Shown piece after piece: positions 39,861-50,049 of a stretch of 64,000 nucleotides of DNA. The notes below the pieces were generated by a model, which saw only the letters and a program-made list of their open reading frames with translations, was not told the DNA's origin and did no database searches. A program made the translations under genes and the position numbers. The stretch's first letter is position 1, and every line of letters begins with the position of its first letter. Source of the stretch: Neisseria leonii (GTDB lineage: Bacteria; Pseudomonadota; Gammaproteobacteria; Burkholderiales; Neisseriaceae); the NCBI RefSeq assembly GCF_028776105.2, contig NZ_CP145606.1:1488001-1552000 (forward strand), written 5' to 3'.

Positions 39861-41399
39861 ATGCACCGTCTGTCCACATTCTGCCTTGCCCTGCTGCCGC
39901 TGGGTTTCCTGCTGGTGATGGTGGCCGCGCCGCTGGGCGCGCTGTCGCTGTATGACGACGGCAGCGGCGGTGCCGTTTGGGCAGACGTTTTGGCCGACGG
40001 CTATATCCGCGGGCGCATAGTGTGGACGGTGGTGCAGGCCGCGGTTACCGCCGTGCTGACCCTGCTGTTGGGCGTACCGGCCGCATGGGTGCTGGCACGG
40101 CTGGCATTTCCCGGCCGTGCGCTGATACTGCGCCTGCTGATGCTGCCCTTTGTGATGCCCACGTTGGTGGCGGGCATGGGCGTATTGGCGCTGTTCGGAA
40201 CCAACGGCCTGCTGTTTTCAGACGGCCGGGACACGCCCTATCTGCTGCTTTACGGCAATGTGTTTTTCAACCTGCCCGTGTTGGTGCGCGCCGCCTATCA
40301 GGGGTTCAACCAAGTGCCCGCCGCCCGCCTGACGGCCGCGCAAACGCTGGGGGCGGGTGCGTGGGCGCGTTTCCGCCACATTGAACTGCCCGTGCTCAGG
40401 CCTTGGCTGGCAGGCGGTATGTGCCTCGTTTTCCTGTACTGCTTTTCCGGCTTCGGCCTGGCCCTGCTCTTGGGCGGCACGGCTTACAGCACCGTCGAAG
40501 TGGAAATCTACCGCCTGATTACTGTGGAACTGGACATGGCGCAGGCCGGCGTTCTGGTGTGGCTTTCGCTCGGCATCACGCTGGTCTCGGGCGCGGCCTA
40601 TGCGTTTTTCAGCCGCCGCACCCACAGCGGCCGCCGGATTGTGCCGCTGCCGCCGCAGGCACCGTCCCGCCCGCTGCATTATGCGGCCATTGCCGCTGCG
40701 GCCGCCGTCTTGGCCGTCTGCTGCGCGCTGCCTTTGGCCGCCGTATGGGCACAGGCCGCCACAGCGGGGGCTTCGTGGCGGGTACTGCTGGAAACCGACA
40801 CCTTGTCCGCCGCCGCCAACACGCTGCGTTTTACCTTTTCCGCCATACCGCCCGCCCTGATTCTCGGTATCAGCCATGCCGCTCTGGCGCGGCGGATGCC
40901 GTGGCTGCGCGGCATCACGTTTTTACCGTTTATGGTTTCGCCGGTGTGCATTTCTTTCGGCCTGTTGCTGCTTTATCCCCAATGGACGGCTTCGCTGCCG
41001 CTTTTGATTGCCGCCTACGCGCTGCTGGCCTATCCGTTTATCACCAAAGACCTGCTCGCCGCCTGGGACGCGCTGCCCGAACGCTACGCCCGTGCGGCGC
41101 AAACGCTGGGGGCAGGCGGTTTTCAGACGGCCCTGCGCATCACCGCCCCGCTGCTGCTGCCCGCCGTACGCCGGGGTACCACACTGGCCGCCGCCACCTG
41201 CGCGGGCGAATTTGCCGCCACCCTGTTTCTCTCGCGCCCCGAATGGACCACTCTGACCACCCTGATCTACCAATATCTCGGCACCGCCGGCAGCGACAAC
41301 CACGACAAAGCCATGGTGCTGACCGCCGCCCTGATGACGCTGGCCGCCGCCGTCTTCCTGCTGCTCGACCCCCGGGAACAAAGGCCGCCACCCTATTGA
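39861..41399 (+). CDS. ABC transporter permease, ThiP/FbpB type
   Basis: A 512-residue permease with about 12 membrane helices in two homologous halves, the fused arrangement of thiamine (ThiP) and ferric-iron (FbpB) permeases. Both halves carry an EAA-type loop: AAQTLGAGAWARFRHIELPVLRP in the first and AAQTLGAGGFQTALRITAPLLLPA in the second, the latter partly DUS-encoded (GFQTA). It starts 7 bases after the mnmG stop and is followed by its ATPase gene. No substrate-binding protein lies nearby, so substrate is open; thiamine or Fe3+ are the best guesses. Confidence 0.85.
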   Translation: MHRLSTFCLALLPLGFLLVMVAAPLGALSLYDDGSGGAVWADVLADGYIRGRIVWTVVQAAVTAVLTLLLGVPAAWVLARLAFPGRALILRLLMLPFVMPTLVAGMGVLALFGTNGLLFSDGRDTPYLLLYGNVFFNLPVLVRAAYQGFNQVPAARLTAAQTLGAGAWARFRHIELPVLRPWLAGGMCLVFLYCFSGFGLALLLGGTAYSTVEVEIYRLITVELDMAQAGVLVWLSLGITLVSGAAYAFFSRRTHSGRRIVPLPPQAPSRPLHYAAIAAAAAVLAVCCALPLAAVWAQAATAGASWRVLLETDTLSAAANTLRFTFSAIPPALILGISHAALARRMPWLRGITFLPFMVSPVCISFGLLLLYPQWTASLPLLIAAYALLAYPFITKDLLAAWDALPERYARAAQTLGAGGFQTALRITAPLLLPAVRRGTTLAAATCAGEFAATLFLSRPEWTTLTTLIYQYLGTAGSDNHDKAMVLTAALMTLAAAVFLLLDPREQRPPPY

Positions 41400-41408
41400 A
41401 AGCCCGCC

Positions 41409-42353
41409 ATGCTCGAACTGATACGCCTGCACAAAACTTTCGGCACCAAAACCGTAGCCGACCACATTTCGCTGACCGTTCCCGCCGGCCGCCTGCTGGC
41501 CGTATTGGGCGCATCGGGCGGCGGCAAAACCACCCTGCTGCACATGGCGGCGGGGCTGGTCCGACCCGACAGCGGGCAAATCCGCATCGGCGGCCGCGAC
41601 GTTACCGGAATCCCGCCCGAACGCCGCCGCACCGGCCTGATGTTTCAGGACTACGCCCTGTTTCCCCATCTGACCGTGGCACAAAATCTGGCTTTCGGCC
41701 CGGCCATGCACGGTATCCCCGCCGCCGAACGCCGCACACGCATCACACGCATACTGGCCGACATCGGCTTGGAAAACGAAGCACAGCGTATGCCCGACAG
41801 CCTGTCCGGCGGCGAACAGCAGCGCGCGGCCTTGGCACGCGCCATGCTGATCGAACCGGAACTGCTGCTGTTGGACGAACCCTATTCCAATCTCGACAGC
41901 CACCGCCGCCACGACCTGCGCACGCTCACACTGGCCCAAATCCGCCACCGCAACATTCCCGCCGTACTGGTTACCCACGACCCAGCCGAAGCCCTGCAAA
42001 TGGCCGACGAAATCGCCCTGATGCAGAACGGCCGCATCATTCAGCAGGGCGCACCCGCCGAACTGCTGCACCGTCCCGCCTCGGCCGACGCCGCCCGCCT
42101 GCTCGGCTTGGCCAATGTCTCGCCCGACCACTATATCCCGCCGCAGGCCGTCAGGCCGTCTGAAAACGGCACACCGTCGCGCGTCAGCCGGATCCTGCTC
42201 CACCCGCAACACAGCCAGATCATCGTGCAACACCCCGAATGGGGCAGCCTGCATATGCCGCTGCCGCCGTCTGCCGCCGTCCCCGAAACCGGCAGCCTGC
42301 TGAACATATCTGTGGACCGGACCGCCGTCGTCATATTCGACCCCGCCGCGTGA
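41409..42353 (+). CDS. ABC transporter ATP-binding protein, partner of the ThiP/FbpB-type permease
   Basis: A 314-residue importer ATPase. Walker A is GASGGGKTT at 34-42, Q-loop GLMFQDYALFPHLTV, signature LSGGEQQRAALARAM, Walker B LLLLDEP and H-loop VLVTHDPAEAL. A C-terminal extension of about 80 residues resembles the TOBE-like domain of Fe3+/molybdate-type ATPases, longer than E. coli ThiQ, which favours an iron- or polyamine-type system. RPSENG in that extension is DUS-encoded. It begins 9 bases after the permease stop. Confidence 0.88.
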   Translation: MLELIRLHKTFGTKTVADHISLTVPAGRLLAVLGASGGGKTTLLHMAAGLVRPDSGQIRIGGRDVTGIPPERRRTGLMFQDYALFPHLTVAQNLAFGPAMHGIPAAERRTRITRILADIGLENEAQRMPDSLSGGEQQRAALARAMLIEPELLLLDEPYSNLDSHRRHDLRTLTLAQIRHRNIPAVLVTHDPAEALQMADEIALMQNGRIIQQGAPAELLHRPASADAARLLGLANVSPDHYIPPQAVRPSENGTPSRVSRILLHPQHSQIIVQHPEWGSLHMPLPPSAAVPETGSLLNISVDRTAVVIFDPAA

Positions 42354-42368
42354 ACCATACCGCATCCA

Positions 42369-42798
42369 AGGTCGGATACTTGTATCCGACAATCCTCCAA
42401 AAGCAGGTAAAGATATTGATTACCCGACAACCATTTCATTGATAGCGCCGGATTCGGGAATCCGGCCTACCCTTTGCACGGATACCCGTTGCCCATATCC
42501 GTCAACCCCATCAAAAAGGCCGTCTGAACCGGTTTCCCGATTTTCAGACGGCCTTTACCTGCCGCAAAAACACCGCAATTTGCCGACCATTGCCCACCCA
42601 TTCAGAATCAGAACCCAAAGCTCATGAGTCGGATTCAAGAATCCGACTACGCCCATTATCCGAGCAGGCAGACCGCCAACCCTATCCGAATCAGTAGGTC
42701 GGATACTCGTATCCGACACCCCGCCGAAAACAGGTGTGATATGGCTCTTTCCGCCACCATGCCATGTTTATAATCATGCCGGATTCGAGAATCCGACC
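42369..42798. repeat. Five REP-like palindromes between the ABC ATPase and valS
   Basis: The roughly 500-base gap has no gene. REP-like palindromes are at 42369-42392 (centre ACTTGTA), 42447-42470 (arms changed to GCCGGAT/ATCCGGC), 42626-42650, 42694-42718 (GTAG-first) and 42776-42798 (CTAC side decayed). The copy at 42447 is changed on both arms so that pairing is kept. The inverted DUS pair and the valS terminator lie in the same gap. Confidence 0.85.
42515..42556 (+). terminator. Inverted DUS pair after the ABC ATPase gene
   Basis: AAAGGCCGTCTGAA (42515-42528) and TTCAGACGGCCTTT (42543-42556): 14-bp perfect arms with a 14-base loop, ending in TTT. Probable terminator of the ABC importer operon. 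Confidence 0.65.
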
Positions 42799-42808
42799 GA
42801 ACGGATGC

Positions 42809-42840
42809 AAAAAAATGCCGTCTGAAATTTCAGACGGCAT
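42809..42840 (-). terminator. Terminator of valS, made from an AT-DUS palindrome
   Basis: ATGCCGTCTGAAA followed at once by its reverse complement (42815-42840) and, on the minus strand, a run of seven T. It lies about 22 bases after the valS stop and is one of the few AT-type DUS in the window. Confidence 0.85.
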
Positions 42841-42862
42841 CTGTTTACCCGAAAAAATCCGC

Positions 42863-45691
42863 TTATCCGTTTTGCAGCTTCGCCAACTGTGCCGCGACTT
42901 TGGCCGCTTTGTCCTGCAAGTCAGCCAATTCGGCTTGGTCTTTGGCCACCAGATGAGCGGGGGCTTTTTCGGTGTAGCCGGGTTTGGCCAGTTTGGCGGT
43001 CAGTTTGTCCAAGGCTTTTTGCAGTTTTTCCGCCTCTTTGTTCAGGCGGGCGGTTTCGGCGGCTTTGTCGATTTCCACTTTCAGCATCAGGCGTACGCCG
43101 TTGCAGACGGCGACAGGGGCGTCTTCACCCTCGGGCAGGACACCGACAGGCTTCGCTTCGGTCAGGCGGGTCATCGACGGCAGGTATTTGAGCAGGCTTT
43201 CGTCGGCATTGCCTTCGATGAACAGCGGTGCTTTCACATTCGGCGCAATGCCCATTTCACCGCGCAGATTGCGCACCGCGCCGATCAAATCCTGCAACGC
43301 GGCCATTTTGTCAAAGGCCGTCTGAACGATTTTTTCCGGCTCGGCACGCGGCCATGCGGCAGTCATAATACTGTCGGTGTGCTTGGCACCGGCCAGCGGC
43401 GCAACGGTCTGCCACAGCTCTTCGGTAATGTAGGGCATAATCGGGTGCAGCAGGCGCAGAATCACTTCCAACACGCACACAAGTGTATGGCGGGTGGTGC
43501 GCTGCGTGGCCGGGCAGCCGGTTTGAATCTGCACTTTGGCCAGCTCGATATACCAGTCGCAGAAATCGTTCCACACAAATTCGTACAGCGTTTGCGCGGC
43601 CAGGTCGAAACGGTAGGTATCAAACGCTTCGGCCACGGCGGTTTCCACCTGCTGCAGGCGGCCGATAATCCACTGGTCGGCAAAGGTATAGGCGCGCGGC
43701 GCGCTTTCGTCCAAACCGCAATCTCGGTTTTCCACATTCATCAGCACGAAATTGGTGGCATTCCACAATTTGTTGCAGAAGTTGCGGTAGCCTTCGGCGC
43801 GTTTGAAGTCGAAATTGATGCTGCGCCCCAGGCTGGCGTAGCTGGCCATCGTGAAGCGCAGCGCGTCGGTACCGAATACGGGAATGCCCTCCGGAAAGAG
43901 TTTTTTCGTCGCCTCAATGACTTGCGGTGCTTTTTCGGGACGGCGCAGGCCGGTGGTACGCTTAATCAGGAGCGGTTCGAGTTCGATGCCGTCAATCAAA
44001 TCCACAGGGTCAATCACATTGCCCTCGGATTTGGACATTTTTCTGCCTTCGTGGTCGCGCACCATGCCGTGAATGTACACATCTTGAAACGGCACTTTGC
44101 CGGTAAAGTGGGTGGTCATCATAATCATGCGCGCCACCCAGAAGAAGATGATTTCGTAACCGGTTACCAGCACGCTTGAGGGAAGAAAAGCTTTCAGTTC
44201 ATCGGTTTCAGACGGCCAGCCGAGTGTGGAAAACGGCACGAGAGCGGAGGAGAACCAAGTATCGAGTACATCCTCGTCGCGCGTCAGGCCGGTTTTGCCC
44301 GCCAGCTTTTCCGCCTCGGCCTGATTGCGGGCGACAAAAACACGGCCGTCTGCATCGTACCAGGCGGGAATCTGATGCCCCCACCACAATTGGCGCGAGA
44401 TACACCAGTCTTGGATGTTGTTCATCCACTGGTTGTAGGTATTGACCCAGTTTTCGGGGATAAATTTCACCTGCCCGCTGTCCACTGCGTGTCTGGCTTT
44501 TTGCGCGAGGCTCATGCCTTGGAACTCGCTCTCGGGTTCGCCGCCGTTTGGTACGGCAGACATGGCGACAAACCATTGGCTGGTGAGCATCGGCTCGATA
44601 ACGGAGCCGGTGCGGTCGCCCTTGGGCGTCATCAGTGTATGCGGCTTCACTTCGGCCAACAGCCCTTGTGCGTCCAAATCGGCAACGATTTGTTTGCGCG
44701 CGGCAAAGCGGTCGAGGCCGGCATAGGCTTCGGGCAGGGCAACAGCCGTCTGAACCTCGCCTTTATAGTTGAACACTTCGGCTTCGGCCAATACTTTGGC
44801 TTCCAAATCAAATACATTGATTAATCGGGTATCGTGGCGCTTACCGACTTCGTAGTCGTTGAAATCGTGGGCGGGCGTGATTTTCACGCAGCCGGTGCCG
44901 AAGTCTTTATCCACATATTCATCGGCAATCACGGGAATGGTACGCCCCGTCAGCGGCAGCAGCAGCTCTTTGCCGACCAGATGGGCATACCGTTCATCTT
45001 CGGGGTGGACGGCCACCGCCACATCGCCCAGCAGCGTTTCGGGGCGCGTGGTCGCCACAATCACGCTTTCAGACGGCCTGTCCGCCACAGGATAACGGAT
45101 ATGCCACATCGACCCCTGCTCTTCCACGCTTTCCACTTCCAAATCGGAAACGGCCGTACCCAGCACGGGATCCCAGTTCACCAAACGCTTGCCGCGGTAA
45201 ATCAGCCCCTGCTCAAACAGGCGCACGAACACTTCGGTAACCGTGTCGGCACGCACGCTGTCCATCGTGAAATATTCGCGGCTCCAATCGGCCGAACAGC
45301 CCATGCGGCGCATCTGCTGCGTAATCGTGCCGCCGGACTGCTCCTTCCATTCCCACACTTTTTCCAAAAACTTTTCCCGCCCCAAATCGTGGCGCGAAAT
45401 GCCCTGTTCGGCCAATTGGCGTTCCACCACAATCTGCGTGGCAATGCCCGCGTGGTCTGTTCCGGGAATCCAGCAGGTGTTGCGGCCTTTCATGCGGTAA
45501 TAGCGCGTCAGGCCGTCCATAATCGTTTGATTGAAGGCATGACCCATGTGCAGCGTACCGGTAACATTCGGCGGCGGCAGTTGGACGGAAAACGACTCGC
45601 CCGGCTGCATATGCGGCCGGAAATAACCTTGGTTTTCCCAATGCTGATAATGCTTGGCTTCGATTTCGGCGGGATTGTATTTGTTTAACAT
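42863..45691 (-). CDS. valS: Valyl-tRNA synthetase
   Basis: Class I aminoacyl-tRNA synthetase with an editing domain. The 942-residue protein has the HIGH-type motif [17 protein letters not shown] (HMGH at about 46-49), the KMSKS motif [14 protein letters not shown] (about 550), the CP1 editing insertion and the C-terminal coiled coil rich in [20 protein letters not shown]. Two peptides ([15 protein letters not shown]) sit where DUS are embedded. Upstream on the minus strand is a perfect TATAAT (45734-45729) without a clear -35. Confidence 0.97.
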   Translation of the reverse strand: MLNKYNPAEIEAKHYQHWENQGYFRPHMQPGESFSVQLPPPNVTGTLHMGHAFNQTIMDGLTRYYRMKGRNTCWIPGTDHAGIATQIVVERQLAEQGISRHDLGREKFLEKVWEWKEQSGGTITQQMRRMGCSADWSREYFTMDSVRADTVTEVFVRLFEQGLIYRGKRLVNWDPVLGTAVSDLEVESVEEQGSMWHIRYPVADRPSESVIVATTRPETLLGDVAVAVHPEDERYAHLVGKELLLPLTGRTIPVIADEYVDKDFGTGCVKITPAHDFNDYEVGKRHDTRLINVFDLEAKVLAEAEVFNYKGEVQTAVALPEAYAGLDRFAARKQIVADLDAQGLLAEVKPHTLMTPKGDRTGSVIEPMLTSQWFVAMSAVPNGGEPESEFQGMSLAQKARHAVDSGQVKFIPENWVNTYNQWMNNIQDWCISRQLWWGHQIPAWYDADGRVFVARNQAEAEKLAGKTGLTRDEDVLDTWFSSALVPFSTLGWPSETDELKAFLPSSVLVTGYEIIFFWVARMIMMTTHFTGKVPFQDVYIHGMVRDHEGRKMSKSEGNVIDPVDLIDGIELEPLLIKRTTGLRRPEKAPQVIEATKKLFPEGIPVFGTDALRFTMASYASLGRSINFDFKRAEGYRNFCNKLWNATNFVLMNVENRDCGLDESAPRAYTFADQWIIGRLQQVETAVAEAFDTYRFDLAAQTLYEFVWNDFCDWYIELAKVQIQTGCPATQRTTRHTLVCVLEVILRLLHPIMPYITEELWQTVAPLAGAKHTDSIMTAAWPRAEPEKIVQTAFDKMAALQDLIGAVRNLRGEMGIAPNVKAPLFIEGNADESLLKYLPSMTRLTEAKPVGVLPEGEDAPVAVCNGVRLMLKVEIDKAAETARLNKEAEKLQKALDKLTAKLAKPGYTEKAPAHLVAKDQAELADLQDKAAKVAAQLAKLQNG

Positions 45692-45742
45692 AATGCGGAT
45701 ACGTTCTGAGAAATGAAGAATAAACGGAATTATAACGGATAA

Positions 45743-45990
45743 GCCCGCTTAAAAACGAGCAAAGCGGGTTTCTGCGAAAAGAAACCGTAGGTCGGATCCT
45801 TGAATCCGACACCGTTCATCTGACAGGTTTAAAGATTGCGGTGAAGAAAAAGTCGGATTCGAGAATCCGACCTACGCATTGGGGGAAACGCATGGTTTGT
45901 TGCTAAAACGGACGGGGTGGCAATCGCACCGTGTCGGCGGCTGTCTGTCTGTCGCAACAGGAAACCGTAGGCCGGATTCTCGAATCCGAC
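45743..45990. repeat. Repeat cluster upstream of valS: GTTTCTGCG module and three REP-like palindromes
   Basis: The 530-base gap between valS and dnaE has no credible gene. It contains AAAACGAGCAAAGCGG with GTTTCTGCGAAAAGAAACC (45750-45786), then REP-like palindromes at 45787-45812 (GTAG-first), 45851-45875 (CTAC-last, inverted to the first) and 45967-45990 (GTAG-first). A DUS follows at about 46029. The remainder, 46040-46221, shows nothing recognisable. Confidence 0.75.
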
Positions 45991-46221
45991 CATGAGCAAA
46001 CCGGAATAGGTGCAGCAAGCCTTAGCCAAAGGCCGTCTGAATCGCCCGACTCACGCTGCACCGCCTCGTCCATACCGCTCTATTTGGCAGGATCATCAAG
46101 CTATTGCACCAATCGGCAAACCCTACACCCCGAATCCGCCACCGGCCGCAACACACCTGCCGCCGAGAACAGATTCGGGAAAATTCAGGCTGCCGTTTCC
46201 GAATCCGCACAAAAACCCGCT

Positions 46222-49200
46222 CTACCAACCGATAGAAACATAGTACTCGCCCAGCATATCGCCCAAACGCTCGAATAACTCGGCCGAGGCGCGCACACGG
46301 CGGGCGTGTCCCAAATCCAATTCGCCCCGGGCCGCATCGTTGCCCAGCCACACCCGCAGCGGCAGGTCGGCCGTACCGCCCGCGTATTCCTGCAACAAAG
46401 CCAGCGCGCCCGCCGCATCGCAGCCGGGGGTAAAGCGCACCGTCAGCGAACGGGCATATTTTTCCCGCGCCTGCTGCAAGGTCATCACGCTGTTGGCCAT
46501 AATGCGCAAACCGTCGCCGCCGCCGTAATCGTCGCGCATGATTTTGGCTTCGATAATCAGCACGCAATCGCTTTTGAGCAGCGCACCGTAGTGTTCCAGC
46601 GTCTCGCCGCTGATCAGCACTTCCACCTGACCGCCCTGATCTTCCAGCGTAACAAACGCCAGACGGCCGCGTTTGCCCATCATGGTGCGCACGGCGGTGG
46701 CAAATCCGGCCACGCGCACGCTGTCCCCCGTTTTCAGACGGCCTAACGGTACGGGCGCAAAGCGGCGCACTTCATCGGCAAACGGGCCGAACGGGTGGCC
46801 GGAAAAATAAAAGCCGATAACCTGTTTTTCTTCCGCCAGCTTCACCGCCTCGCGCCATGCGGGCACCGGCACCATTTCGATTTCGGCCATCGCATCAGAG
46901 GCAAAATCAAACAGCCCGCCCTGATTGGCATTGGCCGCGTTCTGCTCCGCGCTGCGCATCGCCAGATCCACATTCGCCAGCAGGGCGGCGCGGTTGTCGT
47001 CAATGCTGTCGAATGCACCGGCGCGGATTAGGGATTCGAGCGTGCGCTTGTTGATGTGCTCTTTGCCCACCCGTTCGCAGAAATCGAACAGACTGACAAA
47101 CGCACCGCCTTTGGCACGGGCTTCGGCCACCGCCGCCACCGCGCCCTCGCCCACGCCTTTAACCGCACCCAGCGCATAACGGATACGGCGTTCGTTGTCG
47201 GGCGTAAACAGATAGTCGGATTCATTGATGTCCGGCGGCAGAAAGCGGATACCGTTGGCGCGCGCATCGTCGTGAAACAGTTTGAGCTGCTCGGTATCCG
47301 TCAACTCGCTCGACATGGTGGCGGCCATAAATTCGGCAGGATAGTGCGCTTTGAGCCAGGCGGTTTGATAGGAAATCAGCGCGTAGGCGGCGGCATGGGA
47401 TTTGTTGAAACCGTAGCCGGCAAACTTTTCCATATAGTCGAAAATTTCATCGGCTTTTTGGCGCGGAATGTTTTTTTCCGCCGCACCTTGGGCGAAAATT
47501 TCGCGGTGCTTCACCATCTCTTCGGGTTTCTTTTTACCCATCGCGCGGCGCAGCAGATCCGCGCCGCCCAGAGAATAGCCGCCGATAATCTGCGCCGCCT
47601 GCATCACCTGTTCCTGATAAACCATAATGCCGTAGGTGGGCGACAGCACCGGTTCCAGCAGCGGGTGGATATATTGGAACGTCTGCCCCTTCATGCGCGC
47701 GACGAAATCGGGAATATTGTCCATCGGGCCGGGACGGTAGAGCGACACAAACGCAATCAGCTCTTCAAATTTGGTGGTGTGCGCCGTTTTCAGCATTTTC
47801 TTCATGCCGGTCGATTCAAACTGGAAAACGGCGGTGGTGTTGGCATCGCGGAAGATTTTATAGGCCGCCTGATCGTCGAGCGGGATAAAATTGACATCGA
47901 CTTCCTCCCCCGTTGTGCGGCGGATATTCTGCTGTGCCATTTCGATAATGGTCAGGTTGCGCAGGCCGAGAAAGTCGAACTTCACCAAGCCGACATCCTC
48001 CACATCGCCCTTGTCGTACATCGACACGGGCGCGGCTTCGCCGTCGGCCTGATACACGCCGCAGAAATCGGAAATCTTGCCCGGCGCAATCAGCACGCCG
48101 CCCGCGTGCATACCGAGGCCGCGCGTCAAATCTTCCAACCGCTTGGCCAGATCAATCAGATCCTGCGCATTTTCCGCATCAATCAACTCCTGAATCTGCG
48201 GCTCGGCGGCCATCGCTTTTTCCAGACTCAACGGCTTGTTGGCTTCCAGCGGAATCAGTTTGGACAATTTGTCGCACAGGCCGAACGGCAGTTCCAGCAC
48301 ACGGCCGACATCGCGGATAATCGCTTTGGACGACATCGTGCCGAAAGTAACAATCTGACTGACCGCGCCCGCACCGTATTTGTCGCGCACATATTCAATT
48401 ACGCGCCCACGGTTGGCCTGACAGAAATCAATATCGAAATCGGGCATGGACACGCGCTCGGGGTTCAGAAACCGCTCGAACAGCAGCGCGTATTTAAGCG
48501 GGTCCAGATCGGTAATTTTCAACGCATAGGCCACCAGCGAGCCCGCGCCCGAACCGCGCCCCGGCCCCACCGGACAGCCGTTTTCTTTCGCCCAGTTGAT
48601 AAAGTCCTGTACGATCAGGAAGTAGCCGGGAAAACCCATCTGGATAATGATGTCCAGCTCGAAATCCAAACGCGACTGATATTCGGCCATCTTCGAGGCG
48701 CGCTCGTCCGCATCGGGATACAGCTGCGCCATACGCTCCTGCAAACCTTCGTTGGCCAGCTGGCGCAGGTAGTCGTCCAAGCCCATACCCTCGGGCGTGG
48801 GAAACAGCGGCAGGAAATTTTTGCCCAGAGTCAGTGTCAGATTGCAGCGTTTGGCGATTTCCACCGTGTTTTGCAGGGCTTCGGGTATATCGGCAAAACG
48901 TTCGGCCATCTCTTCGGGCGAAGCGAAATACTGGCCGGGGAAAAAATCGCGCGGCCGTTTTTTATCGGCCAATACCCAACCTTCGGCAATACACACCCGT
49001 GCTTCATGCGCCTGAAAATCGTCCGGCTCGAGAAACTGGGTCGGGTGCGTGGCGGCGACGGGCAGATCCAGTTCGGCCGCCAGAGCCAAACTGCCCGATA
49101 CGGCGGTTTCCCACTGCGGCCGTCCCGGCAGCCGTTGCAGTTCCAGATAAAACGCATCGGGAAACCATGCCGCATATTTCTGCGCCGCCGCTTTGGCCGC

Positions 49201-49650
49201 CGCATCGTGCCCCAACATCAGATTCACGCCCACCTCGCCCAAATGCGCGCCCGACAGGCACAGCAGGCCGCTGTTGTCGCCGCCGTCCAGCCACGCTTCG
49301 CGCAGATACGGCGGCAGGCCGTCCTGCTGGCGGCTGTGCGCCTCAGTGAGCAGCTCGCTCAAGCGCAGATAGCCCGCCTGATTTTTCGCCAGCAAAAGTG
49401 CGCGGAACGGCTGCTCCGGCTTTTCGCGGTTTTCCAGCCGCACGTCCACCGCAGCCAACGGCTTGATGCCCGCCGCGCGGCAGGCTTTGTAAAATTTCAC
49501 CAACCCGAACTGGTTCATCAGATCGCTGATACCCAAAGCGGGCAGGCCGTAACCTTGTGCCTTTTTAATCAACTGCTTGATGCGCACCGTACCGTCCGTA
49601 ATAGAAAACTCGGAATGCAGGCGCAGGGGGACATAAACGGGATCGCTCAT
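46222..49650 (-). CDS. dnaE: DNA polymerase III alpha subunit
   Basis: The replicative polymerase. The 1142 residues run PHP domain (YVPLRLHSEFSITDGTVR.., about 5-280), the polymerase core with PGRGSGAGSLVAYALKITDLDP and the catalytic aspartates in MPDFDIDFCQANRGRVIEY (about 395-415), fingers including GLGMHAGGVLIAP and GFNKSHAAAYALISYQTAWLKAHYPAEF, then an OB domain around VRVAGFATAVRTMMGKRGRLAFVTLEDQGG. The start MSDPVYVPLR is preferred over an upstream Met at 49698, by family alignment; no strong Shine-Dalgarno is seen. Confidence 0.96.
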   Translation of the reverse strand: MSDPVYVPLRLHSEFSITDGTVRIKQLIKKAQGYGLPALGISDLMNQFGLVKFYKACRAAGIKPLAAVDVRLENREKPEQPFRALLLAKNQAGYLRLSELLTEAHSRQQDGLPPYLREAWLDGGDNSGLLCLSGAHLGEVGVNLMLGHDAAAKAAAQKYAAWFPDAFYLELQRLPGRPQWETAVSGSLALAAELDLPVAATHPTQFLEPDDFQAHEARVCIAEGWVLADKKRPRDFFPGQYFASPEEMAERFADIPEALQNTVEIAKRCNLTLTLGKNFLPLFPTPEGMGLDDYLRQLANEGLQERMAQLYPDADERASKMAEYQSRLDFELDIIIQMGFPGYFLIVQDFINWAKENGCPVGPGRGSGAGSLVAYALKITDLDPLKYALLFERFLNPERVSMPDFDIDFCQANRGRVIEYVRDKYGAGAVSQIVTFGTMSSKAIIRDVGRVLELPFGLCDKLSKLIPLEANKPLSLEKAMAAEPQIQELIDAENAQDLIDLAKRLEDLTRGLGMHAGGVLIAPGKISDFCGVYQADGEAAPVSMYDKGDVEDVGLVKFDFLGLRNLTIIEMAQQNIRRTTGEEVDVNFIPLDDQAAYKIFRDANTTAVFQFESTGMKKMLKTAHTTKFEELIAFVSLYRPGPMDNIPDFVARMKGQTFQYIHPLLEPVLSPTYGIMVYQEQVMQAAQIIGGYSLGGADLLRRAMGKKKPEEMVKHREIFAQGAAEKNIPRQKADEIFDYMEKFAGYGFNKSHAAAYALISYQTAWLKAHYPAEFMAATMSSELTDTEQLKLFHDDARANGIRFLPPDINESDYLFTPDNERRIRYALGAVKGVGEGAVAAVAEARAKGGAFVSLFDFCERVGKEHINKRTLESLIRAGAFDSIDDNRAALLANVDLAMRSAEQNAANANQGGLFDFASDAMAEIEMVPVPAWREAVKLAEEKQVIGFYFSGHPFGPFADEVRRFAPVPLGRLKTGDSVRVAGFATAVRTMMGKRGRLAFVTLEDQGGQVEVLISGETLEHYGALLKSDCVLIIEAKIMRDDYGGGDGLRIMANSVMTLQQAREKYARSLTVRFTPGCDAAGALALLQEYAGGTADLPLRVWLGNDAARGELDLGHARRVRASAELFERLGDMLGEYYVSIGW

Positions 49651-49718
49651 AATCAACGGGCAAGATGGCGGGAAACGCATCATTGTAGCAGCGAACACCC
49701 GGCCGTGCTATCGGCCTG

Positions 49719-49758
49719 AGGCCGTCTGAAAAACCGCATCAGCCGATTCAGACGGCCT
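49719..49758. terminator. Inverted DUS pair between dnaE and the S4 gene
   Basis: AGGCCGTCTGAA (49719-49730) and TTCAGACGGCCT (49747-49758) lie in the divergent gap between dnaE and the S4-domain gene, so here they cannot end either gene; they more likely act as uptake sites or insulate against readthrough from beyond. Confidence 0.5.
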
Positions 49759-49815
49759 GCCGCCGCCGGCAAAATGGCGTAAAATACCCCGCAAACCAAC
49801 CCTGAGGACACCGTC

Positions 49816-50049
49816 ATGCACGCCACCGTTTACCTGCAAGAGAGCGAATACATCGCCTTGTGCGACCTCATCAAACTGGCCGGACTCGCCGAGAGCGGCG
49901 GACAGGCCAAAGCCCTGATTGCCGACGGGCGGGTGTTGCGCAACGGCACGGTCGAAACCCGCAAAACCGCCAAAATACGCGGCGGCGAAGTGATCGAACT
50001 GGACGGCGCGGTTCTGGAAGTGGAAAACGGCGATGATCCCGAAAGCTGA
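49816..50049 (+). CDS. S4-domain RNA-binding protein, YbcJ-like
   Basis: A 77-residue protein made almost entirely of one S4 domain: YIALCDLIKLAGLAESGGQAKALIADGRVLRNGTVETRKTAKIRGGEVIELDG. Related small S4 proteins (YbcJ, YlmH-type tails) bind structured RNA, possibly rRNA or tRNA. CTGAGGACACC gives the Shine-Dalgarno. Its end overlaps the next gene by 17 bases, so the two are coupled. Confidence 0.88.
   Translation: MHATVYLQESEYIALCDLIKLAGLAESGGQAKALIADGRVLRNGTVETRKTAKIRGGEVIELDGAVLEVENGDDPES

Noticed and set aside
45931..46278. Open frames between valS and dnaE
   Set aside because: They cross REP-like palindromes and a DUS and overlap the end of dnaE on the other strand; no start signal or domain.
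47056..49719. 887-residue open frame on the + strand opposite dnaE
   Set aside because: It is the reverse strand of dnaE, has no domain pattern, and owes its length to GC-rich codon bias. The same applies to long frames opposite tsf, atpA, mnmG, valS and nuoN.
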